NCBI RefSeq assembly: GCF_900078685.2
Contig: NZ_LT546166.1
Span: forward strand, 3,010,482 to 3,074,481
Direction of reading: 5' to 3'
Origin: Mycolicibacter icosiumassiliensis
GTDB lineage: Bacteria > Actinomycetota > Actinomycetes > Mycobacteriales > Mycobacteriaceae
Length of the DNA: 64,000 nt
The stretch's first letter is position 1. Each line of letters begins with the position of its first letter. The notes below the pieces were generated by a model. It saw only the letters and a list, made by a program, of their open reading frames with translations, was not told where the DNA came from and searched no databases. The translations under genes and the position numbers were made by a program. Shown piece by piece: positions 18,929-29,731 of this stretch.

Positions 18929-20451
18929 ACCGATCCCGCCGCAGATCGCGCAGCGGCGGCGAACGCGTCGCCCCGGGCGCCGTAGCCGGAGAACTGGTCG
19001 AAGGATGCCCCCGCCGGAGCCAGCAGCACCGTGTCACCGGGCCGGGCCAGGTCGCGGGCGGCGGCCACCACCGCTGTCATCACCCGAGATCCCAGCGTCT
19101 CATCAGACCCATCAGCCACTCGCTTCACATGAGTAACTGGAGACACAGCCGTATCACCCATATCACTATCCTCGCCCGTCACAACGTGGACGACGGGGAC
19201 ATCCGGTGCGTGTCGTGATAACGCCTTGGCAACCTCGCCGCGATCTCGGCCGATCAACACGGCCCCGGCCAGGCGGGGAGCGATTCGGGCGACGGTCGGC
19301 CCAATCGCGGCGCCCTTGAGCAGTCCGCCGGCCACCCAGATCACCCGCGGGTGGGCCAGCACCGATGCCTCGGCCGCGTGCGGGTTGGTGGCCTTGGAAT
19401 CGTCGACGTAGCTGATCCCGCCGTCGACCAGGACCAGTTCGCCGCGATGCCGCCCGACCCGAAACGACGCCAACGCCGCCGCGATCGCCTCCGGGGGCAC
19501 GTCGACACTGCGGGCCAGCGCGGCCGCGGCCAGCGCGTCCAGGATCCCGACCGGGCCGGGCACCGGTATCGACGCCACCGGGGCCAGCACCACCTCGTCA
19601 ACGAAGGCGCGATCGACCAGCATGCCGTCGATCACGCCGAGCTCACCGGGCGCCGGTTCGCCGAGCCGGAAACCGACCTTGACACCGGCGGGAGCGAACT
19701 CGCGCAGCGCAGCAGCACGCGCGTCGTCCATCCCGACCACCGCCACCCGGCCGGCCAGCGCGCGGGCCTTGTCGGCGGTGTAGGCGGCCATGCTGCCATG
19801 CCAGTCCAGGTGGTCCTCGGCGATGTTGAGCACCGCGCCGGCCTCGGGACGCAGCGACGGGGCCCAGTGCAGCTGGAAGCTGGACAGCTCGACGGCCAGC
19901 AGTTCGGATTCATGCGGCGGTCCCAGCTTCCGCTCTCCTCCGTCGAGCCTCGCTGAACCGCCGGCGGGCTCCCCCAGCACGTCCAGCACGGGACTGCCGA
20001 TGTTGCCGCACAATTGGGCGCTGCGGCCCGCGGCCGACAGCATGGCGTACAGCATCGAGGTGGTCGTGGTCTTGCCGTTGGTGCCGGTCACCACCAGCCA
20101 GCGCCGCGGCGGCCCGTAGTGGCCCGCGGCGTCGAGCCGCCAGGCCAGCTCCACGTCACCCCAGATCGGCACCCCGGCCGCTGCGGCAGCGGCCAGTACC
20201 GGTGTGTCCGGGCCGAATCCGGGGCTGGTGACCACCAGCGCGTAGCCGCCGATCTGCGCGGCGGCCTCGGCCGGGCTGCAGGTCGTGACCTCGGGATGGG
20301 CCTGCAGTGCGGCCGCGTTGTCGTCGCACAGCGTCACGTCCAGCCCGAACGGCGCCAACGCATGCAGGATGGCCCGGCCGGTGACCCCGGCCCCGGCGAC
20401 GAGCACCCGCGCGCCGCCGGACAGCACGCTGCGCCCCGATTCGAACGTCAC
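18925..20451 (-). CDS. murD: UDP-MurNAc-L-alanine--D-glutamate ligase
   Basis: The 508-aa Mur ligase has the ATP loop [13 protein letters not shown] at about 120-132 and [10 protein letters not shown] and EDHLDWHGS in the central domain. Two insertions stand out. Residues about 161-180, within [17 protein letters not shown] and after, are an in-frame copy of a 57-bp repeat also found in mptA. In the C-terminal domain, a segment with a reading near [17 protein letters not shown] (19090-19190) uses A/T-rich codons unlike its surroundings. Active-site motifs remain intact, so the enzyme should work. It overlaps ftsW by 4 bp. Confidence 0.96.
   Translation of the reverse strand: MTFESGRSVLSGGARVLVAGAGVTGRAILHALAPFGLDVTLCDDNAAALQAHPEVTTCSPAEAAAQIGGYALVVTSPGFGPDTPVLAAAAAAGVPIWGDVELAWRLDAAGHYGPPRRWLVVTGTNGKTTTTSMLYAMLSAAGRSAQLCGNIGSPVLDVLGEPAGGSARLDGGERKLGPPHESELLAVELSSFQLHWAPSLRPEAGAVLNIAEDHLDWHGSMAAYTADKARALAGRVAVVGMDDARAAALREFAPAGVKVGFRLGEPAPGELGVIDGMLVDRAFVDEVVLAPVASIPVPGPVGILDALAAAALARSVDVPPEAIAAALASFRVGRHRGELVLVDGGISYVDDSKATNPHAAEASVLAHPRVIWVAGGLLKGAAIGPTVARIAPRLAGAVLIGRDRGEVAKALSRHAPDVPVVHVVTGEDSDMGDTAVSPVTHVKRVADGSDETLGSRVMTAVVAAARDLARPGDTVLLAPAGASFDQFSGYGARGDAFAAAARSAAGSV
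19912..19971 (-). repeat. Copy of 57-bp palindromic repeat inserted in frame in murD
   Basis: Read on the minus strand, this 60-bp stretch closely matches the 57-bp unit repeated in mptA. The shared core reads GGTTCAGCGAGGCTCGACG, then a GGAGAG-containing centre and GAAGCTGG. The outer arms GGCGGTTC and GGGACCGCC are inverted copies. The host sequence flanking it, VLDVLGEPA and [10 protein letters not shown], is continuous in other MurD proteins, so the extra codons are an insertion. Confidence 0.8.
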
Positions 20452-20452
20452 C

Positions 20453-21532
20453 TCAGCCGCCTACGGCGGTGAACCACTCGCCGTAGAACATGGAGACGCC
20501 CAATCCGCAGGCGATGGCGGTAAGCAGCCAGAACCGGATGATCACGGTGGTTTCGGCCCAGCCGGCCAACTCGAAGTGGTGGTGGAACGGCGCCATCCGG
20601 AACACCCGGCGGCCGGTGCTGCGGAACGCCAGGATCTGGACGACCACCGAGGTGATCTCGGCGACGAAGAGTCCGCCGAGCACCACCGCGAGGATCTCGG
20701 TGCGGGTGGTGATGGACATGCCGGCGATCACGCCGCCCAGCGCCAGCGACCCGGTGTCGCCCATGAAGATCTTCGCCGGGGCGGCGTTCCACCACAGGAA
20801 CCCGATGCAGGCGCCGGCGGTCGCGGCGGCGATCAGCGCCAGGTCCAGCGGGTCGCGCACGTTGTAGCAGCCCAGTCCGGGTGCGATCGCACAGGCGTTG
20901 CGGTGCTGCATCACGGTGATCAGCACGTAGGCGGCGCTGACCATCGCCATGGATCCGGCGGCCAGGCCGTCCAGGCCGTCGGTGAAATTGACCGCGTTCG
21001 ACCAGGCGCTGACGATCAGGATCACGAACAGCACGAACACCGCCGCGGGCAGCGTCACGGTGGCGATATCGCGTACATAGGACAGTTGCAGGCTGCCCGG
21101 GGTCAGGCCGGAGCTGTTGCGGAAGCACAGCACCAGCAGACCGAACAGGGTTGCCGCGGTGACCTGCCCGACGGTCTTGGCGGTCTTGTTCAGACCGAGG
21201 TTGCGCGACCGGCGGATCTTGATCAGGTCGTCGAGGAAGCCGACGGCGCCCAGCGCGGTGGCCAGCCCCAGGACCAGCAGCCCCGACGCCGTCGGACCGG
21301 TGCCGTAGAACACCAGGCCGGCCAGTTCGGCGGCCAGGTACCCCGCCCAGATCCCGGCCACGATGGCCACACCGCCCATCGACGGGGTGCCGCGTTTGCT
21401 CTGGTGGCTGGCCGGCCCGTCCTCGCGGATCTCCTGCCCGAAGCCCTGCGTGGTGAACACCCGGATCAGCACCGGGGTCAGCAGGATCGCGACCAGCAGC
21501 GCGACACCGGCCGCGATGAGAATCATTATCAT
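20453..21532 (-). CDS. mraY: Phospho-N-acetylmuramoyl-pentapeptide-transferase
   Basis: The 359-aa integral membrane enzyme (murX in M. tuberculosis) has about ten helices. The catalytic motifs are [17 protein letters not shown] (DD pair near residue 115) and [13 protein letters not shown] near 185. PFHHHFE is near 315. It transfers phospho-MurNAc-pentapeptide to decaprenyl phosphate to give lipid I. The start overlaps the murF stop (ATGA) and its end is 1 bp from the murD start, so it is tightly embedded in the operon. Confidence 0.98.
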   Translation of the reverse strand: MIMILIAAGVALLVAILLTPVLIRVFTTQGFGQEIREDGPASHQSKRGTPSMGGVAIVAGIWAGYLAAELAGLVFYGTGPTASGLLVLGLATALGAVGFLDDLIKIRRSRNLGLNKTAKTVGQVTAATLFGLLVLCFRNSSGLTPGSLQLSYVRDIATVTLPAAVFVLFVILIVSAWSNAVNFTDGLDGLAAGSMAMVSAAYVLITVMQHRNACAIAPGLGCYNVRDPLDLALIAAATAGACIGFLWWNAAPAKIFMGDTGSLALGGVIAGMSITTRTEILAVVLGGLFVAEITSVVVQILAFRSTGRRVFRMAPFHHHFELAGWAETTVIIRFWLLTAIACGLGVSMFYGEWFTAVGG

Positions 21533-23028
21533 CGGCGATCTCCTGGGTCTTCGCTGCTCAGCGCCTGCGCCAACGCGGTCAGGCCCGCAGAGTTCGACGC
21601 CTTGACCAGTACCACGTCGCCCGCCTGCAGTTCGGCGCGCAACAGGGCCAGGGCGGCATCGACGTCGGGAACCGCGGTGGCCTCGGCGCCCCAGGATCCC
21701 TCCATCACTGCGCCGTGCAGCATCGCGCCCATCGATCTCCCTACGCCGACGACAATGAGACGAGACACATCTAAGCGCACCGCGAGCCGTCCGATGCGGT
21801 CATGCTCAGATATCGCGTCCTCACCGAGCTCGGCCATCTCCCCCAGCACCGCCCAGCTGCGGCGCTTTGCCCCCGGATTCTCACCGCGGGCGATCCAGGC
21901 CAGCGCCTGCAGCGCCGCCCGCATGGAGTCGGGGTTGGCATTGTAGGAGTCGTCGATCACGGTCACGCCGTCCGCGCGGGTGCGAACCTGCATCCGGTGC
22001 CCGGAGGCCGGTCCGGCGCCGGCCAGGGCGTCGGCCACCTGTTGCGGCGTGGCACCGCATTCCAAGGCAACGGCCGCGGCGCACAGCGCGTTGCCGACTT
22101 GGTGGTCGCCGGACACTCCGAGCCGTACCTCGGATTCGCCTGTGCCGGAGTGCAGGGTGAACCGCGGGCGGGCCAGCTCGTCGAGCACCACCGGCCCGGC
22201 CCACACGTCGGCGGGAGCGGAGCGGCTGACCCGCACCACCCGTGCGACGGTCTTGTCGGCCATCGCGGCCACCGCCGAGTCATCGACGTTGAGGATCACC
22301 ACGCCGGACTCCGGAACAGCTTGCGCCAGCTCGGCTTTGGTCTCGGCGATCGCCGCACGCGAACCGAACTCGCCCAAGTGGGCGGTCCCGACGTTGAGGA
22401 CCACCGCGATCTGCGGCGGGGCAATCGCCGCCAGCGCGGCGATGTTGCCGCGATGCCGCGCAGACAGCTCGAGGACCAGATAGTCGGTGTTCTCGTCGGC
22501 CCGCAACACCGTCCACGGGTGGCCCAGCTCGTTGTTGAAGGATCCGGGCGGGGCGATCACCTTCCCCAGCGGCGCCAGCACCGCGGCGATCAGGTCCTTG
22601 GTGGAGGTCTTGCCCGACGAACCGGTGACGCCGATGATCGTCAGCCCCTTGGCCACCAGGGTGGCGGCCACCGCACCGGCCAGTTTGGCCAGTGCGGCCA
22701 GCACCGCAGCACCGGATCCGGCCGCGTCGTCATGCTCCAGGGCACCGGACTGACTGTCGGATGCGACTGGTTCGACAACGATTGCCGGGACCCCGACCGG
22801 CCGGGCCGCCAGCACCGCCACCGCGCCGGCGTTCACCGCCGACGCCGCGTGGTCGTGGCCGTCGGCGCGTGCGCCGGGCAGCGCCAGGAACAGTGCGCCC
22901 GGGGTGATCCGGCGGGAATCGAATTCCACGGTGCCGGTGACGACGGTGCGCTGCGCCTGCTGCGGGGTGATGTCGGCCAGCCGGCCGCCGACGATCTCGG
23001 CGATCTGCGCGAGGGTCAGCGCGATCAC
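21529..23028 (-). CDS. murF: UDP-MurNAc-tripeptide--D-Ala-D-Ala ligase
   Basis: The 499-aa Mur ligase has the ATP loop [11 protein letters not shown] near 128-138, [13 protein letters not shown] in the central domain and [13 protein letters not shown] in the C-terminal domain. It adds D-Ala-D-Ala to complete the pentapeptide. I chose the GTG start at 23028, which overlaps the murE stop as GTGA and gives the family N-terminus [15 protein letters not shown]. The longer ORF would extend 45 codons into murE. Confidence 0.97.
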   Translation of the reverse strand: MIALTLAQIAEIVGGRLADITPQQAQRTVVTGTVEFDSRRITPGALFLALPGARADGHDHAASAVNAGAVAVLAARPVGVPAIVVEPVASDSQSGALEHDDAAGSGAAVLAALAKLAGAVAATLVAKGLTIIGVTGSSGKTSTKDLIAAVLAPLGKVIAPPGSFNNELGHPWTVLRADENTDYLVLELSARHRGNIAALAAIAPPQIAVVLNVGTAHLGEFGSRAAIAETKAELAQAVPESGVVILNVDDSAVAAMADKTVARVVRVSRSAPADVWAGPVVLDELARPRFTLHSGTGESEVRLGVSGDHQVGNALCAAAVALECGATPQQVADALAGAGPASGHRMQVRTRADGVTVIDDSYNANPDSMRAALQALAWIARGENPGAKRRSWAVLGEMAELGEDAISEHDRIGRLAVRLDVSRLIVVGVGRSMGAMLHGAVMEGSWGAEATAVPDVDAALALLRAELQAGDVVLVKASNSAGLTALAQALSSEDPGDRR

Positions 23029-24587
23029 CGGTGCTGCTCCCGCGCTTCTAGCGCCTGGGCCAGCTCCACCCGGTCGTCGAACGGCTGGGTGTGCCCGGCG
23101 GCGGTCTGCCCGGTCTCGTGTCCCTTGCCCGCAATGAGCACCACATCGCCGGGCTGGGCCCATGCCACCGCGTGCTCGATCGCGGCCCGCCGGTCACCGA
23201 TCTCGACCACCCGCGCGCTGCCCGCACCGGCACCGGCGAGGACGGCGCGCCGGATGTCGGCGGGGTCTTCCCCCCGCGGGTTGTCGTCGGTGACCACGAC
23301 CAGGTCGGCGGCCTGCGCGGCGATCCGTCCCATCGGTTCGCGCTTGCCGTGGTCACGGTCGCCGCCGGCGCCGAACACCACCGCTAGGCGCCCGCTGGTG
23401 TCGCGCAGCTCCTGGCGCAGGGTCCCCAGCACCGCCGCCAGCGCCCCGGGCTTGTGCGCGTAGTCGACCAGGGCCAGGAAGCCCTGACCCCGATCGATCG
23501 ATTCCATCCGTCCCGGCACCCGCGCCACTCGCAGGCCGGGGGCCGCCTGCTCAGGCGACACTCCGACCGCGTCCAGAATAGCCAGCGCCACAAGGCAATT
23601 GGCTACGTTGTAGTCGCCGGGCAGCCCGATGCCGATCGGGTGGTGCACACCGGCGGGGTCGACGGCGATGAATTCTCGCCCCCGAGATCCTCCGACGCTG
23701 ACGTGTTCCACACCCCAGTCCGCGGGGCGGCCGGTCGCGCTGACGGTGACCGGCGCGGCCGCACGCGCCGCCATCGCCGCGCCAGCATCGTCGTCGACGC
23801 AGATCACCGAGCGGGCGGCGTGCAGCGGCGACGCCGGATCGAACAATCGGGCCTTGGCCTCGAAGTAGTCCGCCATGGTCGGGTGGAAGTCGAGATGGTC
23901 GCGGGACAGGTTGGTGAAGGCGCCAACCGCGAACCGGGTGCCGTCGACCCGGCCCAACGTCAGGGCGTGACTGGACACCTCCATGACCGCGGTGTCCACC
24001 CCGCGCTGCGCCATCGCGGCCAGCAGCGCCTGCAGCGCGGGCGCCTCGGGGGTGGTCAAGGCGCTGGGCAGGTCGACGCCGTCGATGCGGACACCGACCG
24101 TGCCGATCAGACCGGCGGTGCGGCCCGCGGCCCGTAGCCCGGCCTCGACCAGATAGGTGGTGGTGGTCTTGCCGGAAGTCCCGGTGATGCCGATGACGGC
24201 GAGCCGATCGCAGGGATGTCCGTAGACCTGCGCCGCGAGTTCGCCCAGCACGGCGCGAGGTGCCGGATGAACCAGGACAGGTATGCCGGGTAGCGCTGCG
24301 CCGGCGGTGATCTCGGCAACACCGACCCCGTCGGAGAGCACCGCGACCGCGCCTCGAGCGACCGCGTCGGCCGCGAATCGTGCGCCGTGGGTGGTCGCGC
24401 CGGGCAGCGCCGCGAACAGGTCACCGGGTCGCACGTCCTGGGCGCGCAGAGTCAACCCGGTGATCGGCAGCTCCGGAATCACCTCTCCGGCTGCCGCGAC
24501 CGCCCCGATCTGGTTCGCGAGCACCCGCAGCGACATGCCTGCACCGACGTCAGGGCGCAGAGCAGCAGGCACCGACATCACCTCCAT
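23025..24587 (-). CDS. murE: UDP-MurNAc-L-Ala-D-Glu--meso-diaminopimelate ligase
   Basis: The 520-aa Mur ligase has the ATP loop [14 protein letters not shown] near 132-145, the central LSRDHLDFH, and the DNPR motif at about 435-438. DNPR selects meso-diaminopimelate over lysine, as expected for mycobacterial peptidoglycan. It adds the third residue of the stem peptide. The ORF starts at ATG 24587; an internal start at MSLRVLANQ, 18 codons later, is also possible. It overlaps murF by 4 bp. A 164-bp gap separates it from pbpB, where M. tuberculosis has several extra genes. Confidence 0.97.
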   Translation of the reverse strand: MEVMSVPAALRPDVGAGMSLRVLANQIGAVAAAGEVIPELPITGLTLRAQDVRPGDLFAALPGATTHGARFAADAVARGAVAVLSDGVGVAEITAGAALPGIPVLVHPAPRAVLGELAAQVYGHPCDRLAVIGITGTSGKTTTTYLVEAGLRAAGRTAGLIGTVGVRIDGVDLPSALTTPEAPALQALLAAMAQRGVDTAVMEVSSHALTLGRVDGTRFAVGAFTNLSRDHLDFHPTMADYFEAKARLFDPASPLHAARSVICVDDDAGAAMAARAAAPVTVSATGRPADWGVEHVSVGGSRGREFIAVDPAGVHHPIGIGLPGDYNVANCLVALAILDAVGVSPEQAAPGLRVARVPGRMESIDRGQGFLALVDYAHKPGALAAVLGTLRQELRDTSGRLAVVFGAGGDRDHGKREPMGRIAAQAADLVVVTDDNPRGEDPADIRRAVLAGAGAGSARVVEIGDRRAAIEHAVAWAQPGDVVLIAGKGHETGQTAAGHTQPFDDRVELAQALEAREQHR

Positions 24588-24751
24588 CCGCTGCGGCCGG
24601 GTCGTCCGGATCGGCCCTGAGACTACCTAGGTGGGCGGTGTCCGCAGCGCAGGCGATCCGGCTAGCGCCGATGGCGAGTCACGACGGCGGCGTTTACCGC
24701 ATGGACCCGGCGGACGCGAGACAACGGATCGGTCGAGAAGAGCGCGGGTGA

Positions 24752-26758
24752 CTACATCGCCTGCAGGACCAGCGGCGGTCCTGGGTCCGGTGACAACGGC
24801 ACGTTGTGGCGCTGCAACAACCACCCGGCAATGTTGTGGAACAACGGTGCCGCCGACGTGCCCGGCGATCCGTCCGCGGCGCGGTGGGGGTTGTTCATCA
24901 TCAGGCCGATGACATAACGCGGATTGTCTGCCGGCGCCATCCCGGCGAAGGTGATCCAGTAGACGTCGTCGTAGTAGCAACCGCAGGCCGGGTTGATCTG
25001 CTGGGCGGTACCGGTCTTCCCGGCGATCTGGTAGCCGTCGACCGCGGCCTGCCATCCGGTGCCCTGCTGAACACCGGTGGGATCGCGCTGCACCACCGAG
25101 CGCAGCATGTTGCGCACGGTGCGTGCGGTCTGCTCCGAGACCACCCGAACGCCTTCGGGCCGGGGCTCCTCGGTGCGGCTGCCGTCGGCCGCAATGGTCG
25201 CCTTGATGATTCGCGGCGGAACCCGTAGCCCGTCATTGGCGATGGCCTGGTACATCCCGGTCATCTGCAGCAGCGTCATCGAAAGGCCCTGGCCGATCGG
25301 CAGGTTGGCGAAGGAGCTGCCGGACCATTGATCCACCGGCGGGACCAGCCCGGCGCTCTCACCGGGTAGCGCCACGCCGGTGCGCTGTCCCAGCCCGAAC
25401 TTCTCGGCCATATCGAACCAGCGCTCGGGGCCCACCCGCTGCGCCAGCATCAGGGTGCCCACGTTGGACGACTTACCGAATACCCCGGTCGTGGTGTAGG
25501 GCGCGACGCCGTGCACCCAGGCGTCGCTGACGGTGACGTCGGCGATGTTGATCGATCCGGGTACCTGCAGGACCTCGTCGGGGTTGGACAGGCCGTACTC
25601 GATGACCGAGGAGGCGGTGATGATCTTGTTCACCGAGCCCGGCTCGAACGGCGACGACACCGCCAGGTTGCCTAGCTGACGATCCTCCTGGCGCCCGACG
25701 TCTTGGGAGGGGTCGAACGTGTTGTCGCCGGCCATGGCCAGCACCTCACCGCTCTTGGCGTCCAGCACCACGGCCGTGACGTCGTGTGCGCCGGTGACGT
25801 TCTTGGCCTGCTGCACCTGCTGCTGGACGTAGAACTGAATGTCGTCGTCGAGGGTGAGCTGGATGGTCGTCCCATTGACGGCCTTGTGCCGGTTGCGGTA
25901 GCTGCCCGGGATCACCACGCCGTCCGAACCGCGGTCGTAGGTGACCGACCCATCCGTGCCGGCCAATACGGCGTCCATTGAGTCCTCCAGACCCAACAGG
26001 CCGTGTCCGTCCCAGTCGATGCCGCCGATGATGTTGGCCGCCAGCGACCCGCCCGGATACTGCCGCAGGTCCTGACGCTCGCTACCGACCTCCGGGCACT
26101 TCTCGGTGATCACCTCGGCCACCGCAGGGTCGACAGCACGGGCGAGATAAACGAAGGTCTCGTTGCTGCGCAACTTCTTCAGCAGTGCCGCTGAGTCCGG
26201 CTTGTTGCCGAGGCGCGTGGAGATCTCCTTGGCGATCTGCTGCAGCCTAAGCTGCGGATCGGGGGCCGACGGGTCCTTCTTCTTGGCATCGGCGAGCTGC
26301 TTGCCGATCTTGACCGGCTGGAAGGACAGCGCCCTGGCCTCGATGGTGAACGCGAGCTTGTCACCGGTGCGGTCGATGATGTCGCCGCGCATCGCCTGTT
26401 GGACGTCGGTGACCTTGAGTTGTCCGGCGGCTTCGGCCCGCAATCCGGAGGCCCGAGGGACCTGCAGGTAGAACAGCTGAGCCGCCGACAATGCCAGCAC
26501 CAGGAAGATGACCGCGTTGCCGGTGCGGTGCCGGAAGACGAAGGAAGCGCTGCGCAGGCCCACCTCGGTGGCTTGGCGGGTACGACGCTCGCGGGCCGAA
26601 TGTCCGGTTGTGGTAGTCGCTTTCGGCGCCTTGCCGGGCTTGGCGGATTTGGCCGGCTTGGCCGGCGGGGTGACGGTCCGGCGGGTCTTTCGCTTGGCAG
26701 CCGCGGCCGAGCCGTCGCCGCGACGTGCCGGTCCGGTCCCCCGCGCGGTCCGTCTCAT
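24752..26758 (-). CDS. pbpB: Septal class B penicillin-binding protein
   Basis: The 668-aa FtsI homologue has a basic cytoplasmic tail of about 80 residues, a membrane helix near 83-100 (AVIFLVLALSAAQLFYLQV), a pedestal domain and a C-terminal transpeptidase domain. All three penicillin-binding motifs are present: S375-V-N-K378 with the acylated serine, S430-S-N432 and K581-T-G. It cross-links septal peptidoglycan with FtsW as partner. The start overlaps the stop of the FtsL-like gene by 4 bp. Confidence 0.98.
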   Translation of the reverse strand: MRRTARGTGPARRGDGSAAAAKRKTRRTVTPPAKPAKSAKPGKAPKATTTTGHSARERRTRQATEVGLRSASFVFRHRTGNAVIFLVLALSAAQLFYLQVPRASGLRAEAAGQLKVTDVQQAMRGDIIDRTGDKLAFTIEARALSFQPVKIGKQLADAKKKDPSAPDPQLRLQQIAKEISTRLGNKPDSAALLKKLRSNETFVYLARAVDPAVAEVITEKCPEVGSERQDLRQYPGGSLAANIIGGIDWDGHGLLGLEDSMDAVLAGTDGSVTYDRGSDGVVIPGSYRNRHKAVNGTTIQLTLDDDIQFYVQQQVQQAKNVTGAHDVTAVVLDAKSGEVLAMAGDNTFDPSQDVGRQEDRQLGNLAVSSPFEPGSVNKIITASSVIEYGLSNPDEVLQVPGSINIADVTVSDAWVHGVAPYTTTGVFGKSSNVGTLMLAQRVGPERWFDMAEKFGLGQRTGVALPGESAGLVPPVDQWSGSSFANLPIGQGLSMTLLQMTGMYQAIANDGLRVPPRIIKATIAADGSRTEEPRPEGVRVVSEQTARTVRNMLRSVVQRDPTGVQQGTGWQAAVDGYQIAGKTGTAQQINPACGCYYDDVYWITFAGMAPADNPRYVIGLMMNNPHRAADGSPGTSAAPLFHNIAGWLLQRHNVPLSPDPGPPLVLQAM

Positions 26759-27816
26759 CGCGCGGCTCCTCCGGCCACCGGCGTCGCCAGAGCTTCCGGC
26801 GGAAGCTGGGGTTGCGGCGGCAGGTCGGCCGCCGGCGGAAGCGTTCCGCCGACCGGCAGCACCGTCTCGGGCGGCAAAGCGGCAGGCGGCAAGGCGTCAG
26901 ACGGGATGACTGGCGGTGTCACCAGGGGCGGGATGTCTTGCGCGCCAGGACCAGGCAACGGCCCGGCCAGGGGCAGGCCGGGAACTCCGGGCAGGCCCGG
27001 AATGGTCAGCGGCGCACCGGGCACCGCCGGAACCGGAGGGACTGGGGCGGGCAGGTGGTGGCTGTCGAGTTTCGGCCCGGTCGGGGGCACCCGAACCGGA
27101 ACCTCGGCCGGTGGCGCCACATCGTCGGGCAACTTGGTGTTCAGCGGCGGCGGTGGCGCTCCCTCGGCGGGCTTCGGGACCCCGACGACCATCCAGTTGC
27201 CGATCGGGTCCTGAACCAGGTGCGCGGTGTCGCGGCTCGGGATCATGCCCAGTTCGCGGGCCGCTTCGGCAAGCGCCGGTGCGGATTCGGCGGTGAGCAC
27301 GTCACGCTCGAGTGCTTCCTTCTGCTGCATCAGAACCCGGTTCCGCTCCCGGATGTTGCCCAGCTGGTAGGACCGCTCGGCGGCGTCCGTCGACAGCCAC
27401 AGGGTGATTCCCAGCCCGATGCCGAGCGCGCCGATGATCAGCACGACGAACGGAACCTTGGCTGCCAGCGTGCGCGGTCGCAGGTCGACCGAGGCCAGTC
27501 GAGTGATCAGGCGTTCGCGCAGCGGGACGCGTACTACCTTGGGCGCCTTAGCCTTTCGAGCCTTTGCCCGCGCCTTGGCCTGCTTGGTGTTCTTCGGCGG
27601 CACCGGCCGGGGGTCGGGGCGCAGCGACGCCGCCTTCTGCGGACCGGTGCGCGGCCGCGACTGGAGACCCGCCGCGGGCGCGGTTCCGCGCTGCCGCCGC
27701 GGGCCCCGGGCCTGCGTCTGCTCGTTGACGCGTCGCGGGCCGGTGCGGGTTGCGCTCTCAGGGCTACGGCGACGGTCGCCCTGCCGTACCACGGGCTTGC
27801 GCTTGGGCGCCATCAC
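26755..27816 (-). CDS. FtsL-like proline-rich membrane protein (Rv2164c-like)
   Basis: This is a 353-aa protein. The basic N-terminal region covers about 1-115. One membrane helix follows at about 120-145 ([21 protein letters not shown]), then a short coiled coil ([16 protein letters not shown]) and a Pro-rich tail of about 140 residues. Position between rsmH and pbpB, topology and coiled coil match FtsL, which bridges FtsQ and the septal synthase. Primary sequence similarity to FtsL is weak. Overlaps of 4 bp with both neighbours show operon membership. Confidence 0.85.
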   Translation of the reverse strand: MMAPKRKPVVRQGDRRRSPESATRTGPRRVNEQTQARGPRRQRGTAPAAGLQSRPRTGPQKAASLRPDPRPVPPKNTKQAKARAKARKAKAPKVVRVPLRERLITRLASVDLRPRTLAAKVPFVVLIIGALGIGLGITLWLSTDAAERSYQLGNIRERNRVLMQQKEALERDVLTAESAPALAEAARELGMIPSRDTAHLVQDPIGNWMVVGVPKPAEGAPPPPLNTKLPDDVAPPAEVPVRVPPTGPKLDSHHLPAPVPPVPAVPGAPLTIPGLPGVPGLPLAGPLPGPGAQDIPPLVTPPVIPSDALPPAALPPETVLPVGGTLPPAADLPPQPQLPPEALATPVAGGAAR

Positions 27817-28820
27817 TTCCCCCTCGATACCACGATCGGCCCGGCCTGGACCCGCTCAACAGCACGTAGCCGGACCGAGCCCGCTCGTGGGTTGCGCTCC
27901 ACCTCATCCGCCTCGGCCCGTTCGGCGCCCCGCGTCAACGCCCGGAACCTCGGTTCGTCGCCGGGCAATTCGACCGGTAGACCTACCGGAGTGCGCGACG
28001 CGGTGGCCGCGGCGAACAGCTGCTTGACGATGCGGTCCTCCAACGACTGGTAGGACATCACTGCCACGCGTCCACCCACCGCCAGCGCATTCAGCGCCGC
28101 CGGCAACGCGTCCCGCAGGGAGTCCAGCTCGCCGTTGACCGCGATGCGCAACGCCTGGAATGTCCGCTTGGCCGGGTGTCCCCCGGTGCGCCGCGCCGGT
28201 GCCGGAATCGCCTCGTAGAGCAGTTCTGTCAGTTCCCCGGTCGAGGTGAACGGGGTCTGAGCCCGGCGGCGCACGATGTACGAGGCGATCCGCGATGCGA
28301 AACGCTCCTCGCCGAAGCGACGCAGAATGTCGGTCAGGGCCGCTGCGTCGTAGGTGTTCACGATGTCTGCGGCGGTGAGCTCGGCCTGCGGGTCCATCCG
28401 CATGTCCAGCGGCGCGTCCTGCGCGTAGGAGAATCCCCGCTCCACCCGGTCAAGCTGCATTGAGGACACGCCGAGGTCGAACAACACCGCGTCAACCGAT
28501 CCGGTTGCGGCCAAGCCTGATTCGGCCAGCGCCGCGGCCATCCCGTCGTATCGGGTGCGGATCGTCTGGAGACGATCGGCAAAGCGGGCCAACCGGGCTC
28601 CGGCGATGTCGAGGGCGGTGGTGTCGCGGTCCAAACCGATGACCCGCAGGCCGGGGAACTCGCTCAGAAATCGCTCCGTGTGCCCGCCGGCGCCAAGGGT
28701 GGCGTCCACCAGGGTCGCGCCCGCACCGTCGGGCGACTGCCTGGTCAGCGCCGGAGTCAGCAGCTCCACGCAACGGTCCAGCAGAACCGGCACATGTCCG
28801 AATTCGCCCTGTTCGGCCAC
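27813..28820 (-). CDS. rsmH: 16S rRNA (cytosine-1402 N4)-methyltransferase
   Basis: The 335-aa SAM-dependent methyltransferase (MraW) begins [21 protein letters not shown] and has the SAM loop [14 protein letters not shown], then [11 protein letters not shown] and the [14 protein letters not shown] region. It methylates C1402 in the ribosomal P site. I chose GTG at 28820 because GGGGAGGTG precedes it and the product fits the family length. The frame stays open to an ATG at 29009, which overlaps mraZ and has no clear ribosome site. Annotation pipelines may prefer that longer form of 398 aa. Confidence 0.93.
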   Translation of the reverse strand: MAEQGEFGHVPVLLDRCVELLTPALTRQSPDGAGATLVDATLGAGGHTERFLSEFPGLRVIGLDRDTTALDIAGARLARFADRLQTIRTRYDGMAAALAESGLAATGSVDAVLFDLGVSSMQLDRVERGFSYAQDAPLDMRMDPQAELTAADIVNTYDAAALTDILRRFGEERFASRIASYIVRRRAQTPFTSTGELTELLYEAIPAPARRTGGHPAKRTFQALRIAVNGELDSLRDALPAALNALAVGGRVAVMSYQSLEDRIVKQLFAAATASRTPVGLPVELPGDEPRFRALTRGAERAEADEVERNPRAGSVRLRAVERVQAGPIVVSRGK

Positions 28821-28983
28821 GGCAGCACCTCCCCGTCGGTTCTGGCAGCAGATTTCGCGGGCGACCCGCCCAGTGCGGGCGAGCGCTCCTGCCTCGAGGT
28901 CCCTGCCCGACGGCACGAACCTGACGTTGGGGAAGTACGTCAGGGTCGGTTCGGACAGAGGCCACGAGGCACGGGCGTGCGCC

Positions 28984-29415
28984 TCAGATGATGTCGCTGA
29001 GTGCTTCATCGCTGGCCGCGGAGAAGTTCTCTTCGTGCGTCTGCTGGTAGTCGCTCCAGGCCTGTGCGTCCCAGATCTCCAGGTAGTCGACCGACCCGAT
29101 GACCACGCATTCCTTGGACAGGTTGGCGTAGCGACGGTGGTCGGGAGACAAGGTGATCCGGCCCTGGGCGTCGGGGTGCTGTTCGTCCGTGGCGGCGGCC
29201 AGGTTCCGCAGGAATGCTCGCGCGTCCGGGTTGCTGCGCGAAGCCTTGGCCGCCCGGCGGGCCAACTGCTCGAACTCCGCGCGGGGATACACGGCCAGGC
29301 TGTGGTCCTGACTCTTGGTGACCATCAACCCTCCTGCCAGCGCATCACGAAACTTGGCGGGCAGTGTCAGCCGCCCCTTGTCGTCGAGCTTGGGCGTATA
29401 GGTGCCGAGGAACAT
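28984..29415 (-). CDS. mraZ: Transcriptional regulator MraZ
   Basis: The 143-aa protein contains two SpoVT/AbrB-like repeats: [24 protein letters not shown] at the start and [18 protein letters not shown] near 83-100. It is the first gene of the dcw cluster. In other bacteria MraZ represses this cluster by binding TGGG-type repeats upstream of its own gene. Three such units at 10-bp spacing lie 32-56 bp upstream of this start. Confidence 0.97.
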   Translation of the reverse strand: MFLGTYTPKLDDKGRLTLPAKFRDALAGGLMVTKSQDHSLAVYPRAEFEQLARRAAKASRSNPDARAFLRNLAAATDEQHPDAQGRITLSPDHRRYANLSKECVVIGSVDYLEIWDAQAWSDYQQTHEENFSAASDEALSDII

Positions 29416-29446
29416 CGGCCACCTCCCGCCATGTCGACATCGTCAG

Positions 29447-29512
29447 CCCACGATACCCCACAATCCCCCACTACGCACCATTTGATGGGTTATATCCACC
29501 CCCACTCCCCAC
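29447..29512 (-). promoter_or_regulatory. MraZ-box array and promoter of the dcw cluster
   Basis: On the minus strand GTGGG occurs at 29467-29471, 29457-29461 and 29447-29451, exactly 10 bp apart, as in the known MraZ operator (GTGGG-N5 repeats). Two further GTGGG units lie at 29500-29504 and 29508-29512. A -10-like TATAAC at 29489-29494 sits between the two groups, so bound MraZ would overlie or block the start of transcription. The repeats are seen directly; autoregulation is inferred from other species. The rest of 29513-29679 holds nothing I recognise. Confidence 0.65.
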
Positions 29513-29679
29513 TCGATCGACCATCTTGCCGTCCAGGCATGCAAAAAAGGGCCCGCCGAGGCAGCAAAGGACCAGGTCAGCGCCGATAGAAGCAAAGTGG
29601 GGCGGGGTGGGGCGCCCGCCCCTGAACGCTCCCCCCGAGACACGCCACCGAGGGCTGCCGCGCCAGAAATGCGCAGAAA

Positions 29680-29705
29680 AAAGGGCAGCCGATCGGCTGC
29701 CCTTT
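29680..29705 (-). terminator. Intrinsic terminator after the DUF3040 gene
   Basis: A perfect 26-bp palindrome (13-bp arms, AAAGGGCAGCCGA) is followed on the minus strand by a run of six T, 26 bp after the stop of the DUF3040 gene. It is a textbook factor-independent terminator, uncommon in mycobacteria. It insulates the dcw promoter from upstream transcription. Confidence 0.85.
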
Positions 29706-29731
29706 CACATCACACGTGCCGCTGGATCGGC

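Noticed and set aside
20285..23463. Two 553-aa plus-strand frames opposite mraY and murF
   Set aside because: They have His/Gln/Arg-rich shadow composition and no domains, and the minus-strand Mur proteins are complete.
28821..29009. 63-codon N-terminal extension of rsmH
   Set aside because: It overlaps mraZ and lacks a ribosome site, while GTG 28820 has GGGGAGGTG. It is not fully excluded, because the frame is open and fills an otherwise long gap.
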